From the NCBI GenBank assembly GCA_004764695.1, contig SMSO01000037.1:2974337-3038336 (forward strand): a stretch of DNA of 64,000 nucleotides, in the 5' to 3' direction. This document shows, piece after piece, positions 58,491 through 64,000 of the stretch. The notes under the pieces are model-generated. The model ran no database searches, was not told the DNA's origin, and saw nothing but the letters and a program-made list of their open reading frames with translations. Both the position numbers and the translations under genes were made by a program. Every line of letters begins with the position of its first letter. Position 1 is the first letter of the stretch. The DNA comes from Schizochytrium sp. TIO01 (Eukaryota > Sar > Bigyra > Thraustochytrida > Thraustochytriidae).

Positions 58491-61400
58491 TTAGCCTATC
58501 CTTTCTATCACAAAGGAGCCAAAGGCACGCAGCATCATCTTCGGGAAAGAGTCTGGAATGACACTATCTAACCTGGCCCATGCTTGCTCTACCTCATTCT
58601 CAGCCTGCTGCACGCATTCATCAATTGCACCGAGCTCCTCCAGCTGCTGAATGATTGCATCCACCACAGCTTGGTCTTGTGGCTTCGAACGGATTGTATC
58701 CCAAAGACTGCGACGATCCTCTTGGCTTGATAGCCGAGCCATGGCTTTGGCTACTGGAAATGTTACCTTGCCATCCACAATATCTTCCCCTAGTCTCTTT
58801 AGAGAAGTACCGAGCTTGAGCTTGTCGGTTTCCTTGGCGAAGAGTCCTCGTAAGTTGAGCACATCATCCATAATTTGAAACGCGATTCCAATACTTTCAA
58901 AGTAACGGCCCATCGCTTCAATCTGTTCCTCGCTACCTTTGCCCACAAGAGCCCCCATACGAGCTAATGTACCTGCGGGGACTGCTGTTTTCAGCATGTG
59001 AATACCAAGGATGCGTTCTTGAAGCAAGCTTGCATCACCTGACTCAACAACCTCATCCATCATGTAATCCAGACCGTTAATGTCCAGCGCTTGGCCGGCA
59101 TGTCCTCCGCGCAGAGCAGCAAAATACAAAGCATAGCATCTGTTCAACTCTTCAGGAGTAAGCCCCGGAGCACGAATCATTTGCTCACATTGGAAGTACG
59201 CTGCAGTACCTGCGTTGATACACAATGCATCACCATATACGCGGTGAGCAGCAGGCCCGCCACGTCGAGTTTCTGAGTGATCTTGTATATCATCCACAAT
59301 AAGCGATCCGACGTGCAAAAACTCAGGCATAGCGACCCAGTCAACAAAATCACGCGAGTCGCCACCTACACAGTCCACGCAAGCCAGAGCACCATAGGAG
59401 CGCCATGATTTGCCACCCCTGTCTGCAATAAGACGAACAGGGGCAATTAACGTCTGGCCAAGCACGTCCAAGGGAACTCCAGACATGTAATGTGGTGTGT
59501 CTTTGGTTGCAATTAGTTCAAGTGCCTCTTCATATGTTGGGTGCAAAGGGTACATGCTCTGCACACTTGCTCGAACTTTCTTGCCCACATTCTTGAAGAA
59601 TGTCTTGATGTTTTGATCTTCTCCAAATCCATTTCTTTCTACATAGGCGAGACCCTTCACAGGTGTCCCATACTTTGTGCCATAAACCTTGCAACGACCT
59701 TCCCAAAATGCAGGCTTTGCAATCAATGTCATCAATTCTTGATCTGGAAAGCTAGCTTCCACGCATAGGTCCAAACCTACCCCTGGAACCTGCAAATGAT
59801 ATTTAAGCGGGTAGGAGACAAATGTTCGTACGGAGGTCCACGTTGCCTCCCGAGATGAGTCTGCTGTGAAGGAAACTCCGTGAGAGCCGTCAAACTGTGT
59901 TCGATTTCCCTCAGCATCAATCACAATAGCTTTGACCTCCATTATCTCATTCTTGAGCGGGTTGACTAAAAGTGCAGCAGAGATCTCCGTGTTATCGTCT
60001 AGTTGTGCTGCAACCCAGTTCCATGCATATCTTCCTGTATGGTGTTCACCTAGACGATCCGCGTGACCTTTACCCTCTACTTCAGGTTCTGAAGAGGTAT
60101 CCGACCTCGCGGTTTGTGCATCGTGATCGTGCTCGTCGTCATGACTGTTTGACTTGCTATTGATACGTTCCTCCTCTGGGACGCCGCCGAATTCGTGGTC
60201 ATACCATCCTGAGCCATGGACGACGGTGAGTTGCTCTGCTTCTGCCTTCTCCATTGCCGCACCACGTTTGACTGGGATTGGGACATGCATTGAGCCAGTG
60301 ACCTTGCAACGAGTGATACAGTAATAAAACATGTCATCTCCTTCACGGCCTTTCACTACGCCATGGTCGCCGTGTCGGATAGGTGCTTTTTGCGGCACAA
60401 ATTTAAGGTCCAGGTTGCACGGGAGCTTGTAATGGGAAGCGCGAAGATGATAAAGTCCATCAGATGTTTTGTGAAGAGAGCCGCCTTCGTAGTCAAGGCG
60501 AAGCTCCTCTCCATCGGTTTTGACAACCGCATCACGAGAAAGGAGACGATCTGGTAAAGGAACATTGCCCTTTTCCAAGATCTCCCGAAAAGCTCGCTGG
60601 AGGATAAGGTCTTGCGTCCCATGCCCCTCGTCAAGAGCTTTGAGGATACTCCGAGGAGCGTCCTGTTCTAGGATAACATCTGCATAGTATTTATTCTTTT
60701 CCACATCACTTACTGCCCAGGTGAGCGCATGGCTAAAGTGCCTCTTTCCGGAATGTTTGTCGTAGTATTTAAAGAACCGAAAGAAACACACAAAGACACT
60801 CAGTTTGCGGTTTGCTCCTGTAGGGTCTGCTGCACAGTCAAGATGAGCATGATAATACCACCACTCTGTCTGACTGCGAGGGTGTGGAAGATCGTGAATA
60901 GCTAAGTCGATCGGACCCATGCGCCCAGGCCAATCTACACGTAAAGGCGGCTCTAAGAGTGCCTCTATAGCTTCTTGCGTTTGAGGTCCCCGAAGGAGCA
61001 GAACGCGCTGCAGATAGGCCTCAACCCTGGCTACATCATTTGCACCCAAAGATGAACGAAATCCCCAGAGCAGTTTGGACAGTGCAATAATCGAAACCAG
61101 TTGCATCAGGGCAGCCAAAGCAGCAAATTCCACACGAAGTCCCATTTCTTCCAGCCCTGTTGCAGCAACCGCAACATCCACGGCAACACAAGCAACCACA
61201 AATGCTGTCAAAACAAAGTAGTTGAACGTGTACTCGCTGTCAGAGTAAATATTCGAACCTGAAGAGTCTCTGCGACCTGGAAATGCGAGCACCTGATCGA
61301 GATCCTGCGGATTGCGCTTGGATTCTACACGTTGCAAACTATGCAGCTGTCGATGGAACGCGGTCAAATCCGCCTCGCTGCGCACAACCTTGACCGGATT

Positions 61401-61565
61401 TCCATCACGGTCACCTTCGATCAAAAACCCAAGGACTTTGGACCCATCGCGAGAGGTTACAGTTTCCGTGCCTTTAACGCGCACGAGATATTGCCCTCTG
61501 CCACGACTACTTTTTTCGCAATGCTGGCCTGAATCTTTGTGTGGCGCTTTACCACGCGCCGCCAT
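58491..61565 (-). CDS. PX-like / CrtC(AttH)-like lipocalin / trans-prenyl diphosphate synthase fusion
   Basis: A 1024-residue frame from ATG 61565; an in-frame TAG lies upstream, so this is the first ATG. Residues about 24-98 look like a PX phosphoinositide-binding domain (QYLVRVKG, SEADLTAFHRQLHSL). Two membrane helices follow at about 115-136 and 147-166. Residues about 212-650 form a CrtC/AttH-type double-lipocalin domain with its hallmarks TEWWYYHAHL (233-242), GSGWYDHEFG (451-460) and PAFWEGRCKVYG-GTPVKGLAYVERNG. Residues about 690-1020 are a trans-isoprenyl diphosphate synthase: GGKSWRS, the first Asp-rich motif in LIVDDIQDHSETRRGGP (DDIQD at 758-762), a GQALD motif, KTAV, and the second Asp-rich motif FQIMDDVLNL (900-901). 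CrtC hydrates carotenoid double bonds; relatives are hydratases or cyclases. The chain could make and then modify one isoprenoid. Product unknown; a long-chain or C20 synthase activity is possible. Confidence 0.85.
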   Translation of the reverse strand: MAARGKAPHKDSGQHCEKSSRGRGQYLVRVKGTETVTSRDGSKVLGFLIEGDRDGNPVKVVRSEADLTAFHRQLHSLQRVESKRNPQDLDQVLAFPGRRDSSGSNIYSDSEYTFNYFVLTAFVVACVAVDVAVAATGLEEMGLRVEFAALAALMQLVSIIALSKLLWGFRSSLGANDVARVEAYLQRVLLLRGPQTQEAIEALLEPPLRVDWPGRMGPIDLAIHDLPHPRSQTEWWYYHAHLDCAADPTGANRKLSVFVCFFRFFKYYDKHSGKRHFSHALTWAVSDVEKNKYYADVILEQDAPRSILKALDEGHGTQDLILQRAFREILEKGNVPLPDRLLSRDAVVKTDGEELRLDYEGGSLHKTSDGLYHLRASHYKLPCNLDLKFVPQKAPIRHGDHGVVKGREGDDMFYYCITRCKVTGSMHVPIPVKRGAAMEKAEAEQLTVVHGSGWYDHEFGGVPEEERINSKSNSHDDEHDHDAQTARSDTSSEPEVEGKGHADRLGEHHTGRYAWNWVAAQLDDNTEISAALLVNPLKNEIMEVKAIVIDAEGNRTQFDGSHGVSFTADSSREATWTSVRTFVSYPLKYHLQVPGVGLDLCVEASFPDQELMTLIAKPAFWEGRCKVYGTKYGTPVKGLAYVERNGFGEDQNIKTFFKNVGKKVRASVQSMYPLHPTYEEALELIATKDTPHYMSGVPLDVLGQTLIAPVRLIADRGGKSWRSYGALACVDCVGGDSRDFVDWVAMPEFLHVGSLIVDDIQDHSETRRGGPAAHRVYGDALCINAGTAAYFQCEQMIRAPGLTPEELNRCYALYFAALRGGHAGQALDINGLDYMMDEVVESGDASLLQERILGIHMLKTAVPAGTLARMGALVGKGSEEQIEAMGRYFESIGIAFQIMDDVLNLRGLFAKETDKLKLGTSLKRLGEDIVDGKVTFPVAKAMARLSSQEDRRSLWDTIRSKPQDQAVVDAIIQQLEELGAIDECVQQAENEVEQAWARLDSVIPDSFPKMMLRAFGSFVIERIG

Positions 61566-63639
61566 CGCCCTTGACAACCAGCTGGCGGGTGCTTGCTACT
61601 GCACCTCAGCCCTAGTTGGTTGAGTTCAAGCTTTGTGGTACACGTGAATCAAGATTATGCGACTTGACCGATCCTCGCCAGATCGATCGTTGATTCACGA
61701 TATGATAATCCTGATAATCTTGAGTAGTTTTTAGTTACACTTATGATGATGTCTGTTTATGGAAATAACAGTTTTTAAAAGTCTGTTTGCTTTATTTTGT
61801 TTAGAGGCTTTCTCTTTCTCTTTTTCTATTTGGTTGACCGCAAATTCGAGTTCTTCTATTAATCTTTCAGTACGGTCTCTGCAGAAGGTACCCACTGCCG
61901 CTTGCTATGTTTGTTGCTGATACCCTTCTCAACTTGACTTTTATTCTACTATACCCCGAGGCATTCATAAGCTTGTTATTGTTCGTTCCCACTTGCCTGG
62001 TACTAACCACTATTTTCTGAAAAAATAAAATAAAGAATTCTGTAAAAACAAGCCAAAAAAGGAAAAAATTCCGACAGTTGATTTGAGTCTAAAGCTGTTG
62101 AAGATGCGCTTTCGTATATTTATGACAAGTTGAAACCTGCGCGGCGTTCCAAAGGGTGCAGCACTTGAGTGACCAGGAATCATTCGTTTACGCGCATTTA
62201 ATGTATAGCGACTAGAAAGCTTGAAGATGCGATAACCGGTCCTATATCTTCCTTGTATCCTGTTAAACTCTGCTCTTATGAGATTTATTGGAATGTTATT
62301 TTATATGACGCAGGATTGCGACGGCGACGGCATCTGCGAAGGCGTGCAGAAGAGGCGGTATCTGCGAAAACATGCAGGAAAACGCACCATTGCATCCGAA
62401 GCACAGAACGCCAGCCTACCATGTTGATACATGCACATTTCTTGAAAATATATGCTGTAGGCCTCTTCGCGACGCCCCATCATCTTCTTTTATTTTTGAT
62501 TGTCCTCTTTTAATGCTGATTTGTTTTGGTCTTTTTTGTCCTTTTTTGTCATTCGTACCCAAATCTGAAACGCGCTTGTCCGGACGAATTCACAATAGCG
62601 CAAGATCTATGACTATCACAGTGAAGAACCCTTCGTACCTCAAAGTTCTCCAAAACATTCTCAGACTACTTGCTGGCTGAAAAGGCGATGCAGCCAAGAG
62701 ACCACGTGAAGTTAAGCTGCGTCGAAAACCTGAGGGCGCTGTTCTGAAGATGGAGCTCGCTCGAATGATGATGGTGTTGGTTGATGATGCAGTAGGAATC
62801 GTGCCGAATTAGAGTTTGAGGCGGTACTGGCCGTGCTGCTGACGACGACGCTGATCAAGATGACGAGGATTAGGGTGATGATGATAGTTTTCATGGTACG
62901 AACGAACAATCGTGCGCGTGCCTGCACGGGCTCAGGACCAAAACAATCTTCGAGGAGACAACTTAAGCAATAGAAGTCGGTTCTGCACAAGATTATTCTT
63001 CAGCTCAAGGAAATCTTCAACATGGGCCAAGTCCACTGGTTCTCTGACCAGGTTGTTGAAGGAGCTCTTGTTTGTTTGTTTATTTGTTTGTTTGTCCACC
63101 TTCAAGGCGTCTTTATTCCAGTGGTAGCTCTCATTCTTACCTAACAGCTCTAACTAAGCTGCACAATACCTGTAGGCATTATTGGTCGCAAGGTCTTGAC
63201 TCCGTTCGCCAACTTTGGCATTGTCCTAAAATAGTCTCGCCATGCACCAAGGTTCAGTCATTCGCACAAGAAGAAATGTTGTTGAGGTCCGTTTATTGTA
63301 TTATGCCACTTTCCAGGTCTCTGCAAAACCACAACTTCAGGCAACCGTGATATTCGTACAGTTGCACTAGCACGGCGCGAGTAGCCAGCGCTCGCTCGCA
63401 TCATCAGCTAACCTGCAGCAATGCAGTGCTAGTCATTCCGGTGCTTAGGAAAAGGTTGTACATTCTTCGAGGCGACAGAAAGGAGGGGACTCAGGAAACT
63501 AGGGGAAAACATGAAGTATCTATGTACCTATTAGATAGTACGTACCATACATAGATACATCAATGTGAAACAGCGAAGACTGTCGGACGCAGCTTCGCTG
63601 AGACTTGAACTGGTGCAAATCCACATTAGGAAAGGAAAC
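61566..63639. other. Intergenic between divergent genes
   Basis: Shared upstream region of the fusion gene (minus) and the hydrolase (plus). It is AT-rich at 61730-62080. Apart from the small signal-peptide frame listed next, no gene is seen; a TTTG run lies at about 63070-63095. Confidence 0.45.
62712..62894 (-). CDS. Possible small secreted peptide
   Basis: An ATG at 62894 (ACCATGAAAA context) opens a 60-residue frame. The N-terminus MKTIIITLILVILISVVVSS is a textbook signal sequence, with a charged start, a 17-residue hydrophobic core and small residues for cleavage (about residue 20). The remaining 40 residues are polar (Ser/Asn, then HHQPTPSSFERAPSSEQRP). The signal-like part arises from ATC/GTC-rich DNA, so a chance origin is possible. 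No family recognised. It lies between two divergent genes. Confidence 0.35.
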   Translation of the reverse strand: MKTIIITLILVILISVVVSSTASTASNSNSARFLLHHQPTPSSFERAPSSEQRPQVFDAA

Positions 63640-64000
63640 ATGGCTGAAGAGGAAGCCCCGTCGTGGTTCACAGAGGCTGTGGACCCTGACGATCGTGAAG
63701 AAGGCCGTGTGTGGACAGATGATGGTGTTGAGATCCAGTTCTTGCACTGGCGACCTCTCAAGACACACAAAGAAGATGGTATCAGGGCGGGAAATCTTCA
63801 ACCTTTGATCTTTGTGCATGGAAATGGAGCTAATGCCTTCTGGTACTGCCCTACAGCGCCATTCTTTAGAGAAACTTTCGATGTTTTTGCTATCAGCTCG
63901 AGTGGATGCGGAGATAGCGGTTTTCGAGATTCCTACAACATAGGCCACTTCACAGATGAGATTATGGCAGTGTGCCGGTCCCTAAAGCTGTTCGATAGAC
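63640..64000 (+). CDS. Alpha/beta hydrolase, 3' partial
   Basis: An ATG at 63640 (AACATGGCTG) opens a frame that continues past the right edge; 120 codons are visible. After a polar start there is LQPLIFVHGNGANAFWY, with the HGNG oxyanion region of alpha/beta hydrolases, then FDVFAISSSGCGDSG, corresponding to the D-x-x-G-x-G-x-S segment, and a helix with HFTDEIMAVCRSLKL. The nucleophile elbow (G-x-S-x-G), acid and histidine lie outside the window. Such enzymes include esterases, epoxide hydrolases and thioesterases; the substrate cannot be told. It is divergent from the fusion gene with about 2.1 kb between. Confidence 0.8.
   Translation, partial: MAEEEAPSWFTEAVDPDDREEGRVWTDDGVEIQFLHWRPLKTHKEDGIRAGNLQPLIFVHGNGANAFWYCPTAPFFRETFDVFAISSSGCGDSGFRDSYNIGHFTDEIMAVCRSLKLFDR

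Overview
This window is nuclear DNA from a eukaryotic microbe. It carries importin-beta, Rab GDI, a Mediator-type subunit, LETM1 and mitochondrial carrier genes, its introns are GT-AG, starts sit in Kozak-like contexts, and there are many tri- to hexanucleotide microsatellites. Most genes are single uninterrupted frames. One carrier gene clearly has three introns of about 160-240 bp. Gene content and domain architecture would suit a free-living heterotrophic protist, possibly a stramenopile of the labyrinthulomycete type, but nothing in the sequence proves the lineage.

Layout. 1-2672: minus-strand gene with an internal ubiquitin-like domain, running off the left edge. 3810-4538: Ser/Lys-rich protein built from exact 34-residue repeats. 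5575-5694: cluster of five CACGTG boxes. 6943-7686: frataxin-like mitochondrial protein. 9616-10032: small acidic/basic protein. 13141-15147: Rab GDI with a PDZ-like insertion. 17620-18369: MED20-like protein. 19554-21052: four-exon 2-oxodicarboxylate-type carrier. 26407-27012: two-pass membrane protein. 28415-31366: LETM1 with two EF-hands. 31.4-42.9 kb: gene-poor and microsatellite-rich. 42865-44115: PRPP synthetase with a predicted mitochondrial presequence and membrane anchor. 44.1-54.4 kb: second gene-poor block. 54357-57098: importin beta. 58491-61565: three-part fusion of PX-like, CrtC/AttH-like lipocalin and trans-prenyl diphosphate synthase domains. 62712-62894: possible small secreted peptide. 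63640-64000: start of an alpha/beta hydrolase running off the right edge.

Functionally the genes are mostly housekeeping: membrane traffic (GDI), nuclear import (importin beta), transcription (MED20-like) and a mitochondrial set (frataxin-like, oxodicarboxylate carrier, LETM1, membrane-tethered PRPP synthetase). They do not form an operon or an obvious cluster.

The best candidate for an undescribed system is the 1024-residue fusion at 58491-61565. It joins a polyprenyl diphosphate synthase to a CrtC/AttH-type domain, a fold that in other proteins hydrates or cyclises isoprenoids and polyketides, on one membrane-anchored chain. The second is the Rab GDI whose core is split by a PDZ-like module. 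No tRNA, rRNA, CRISPR array or recognisable transposase/reverse transcriptase was seen.
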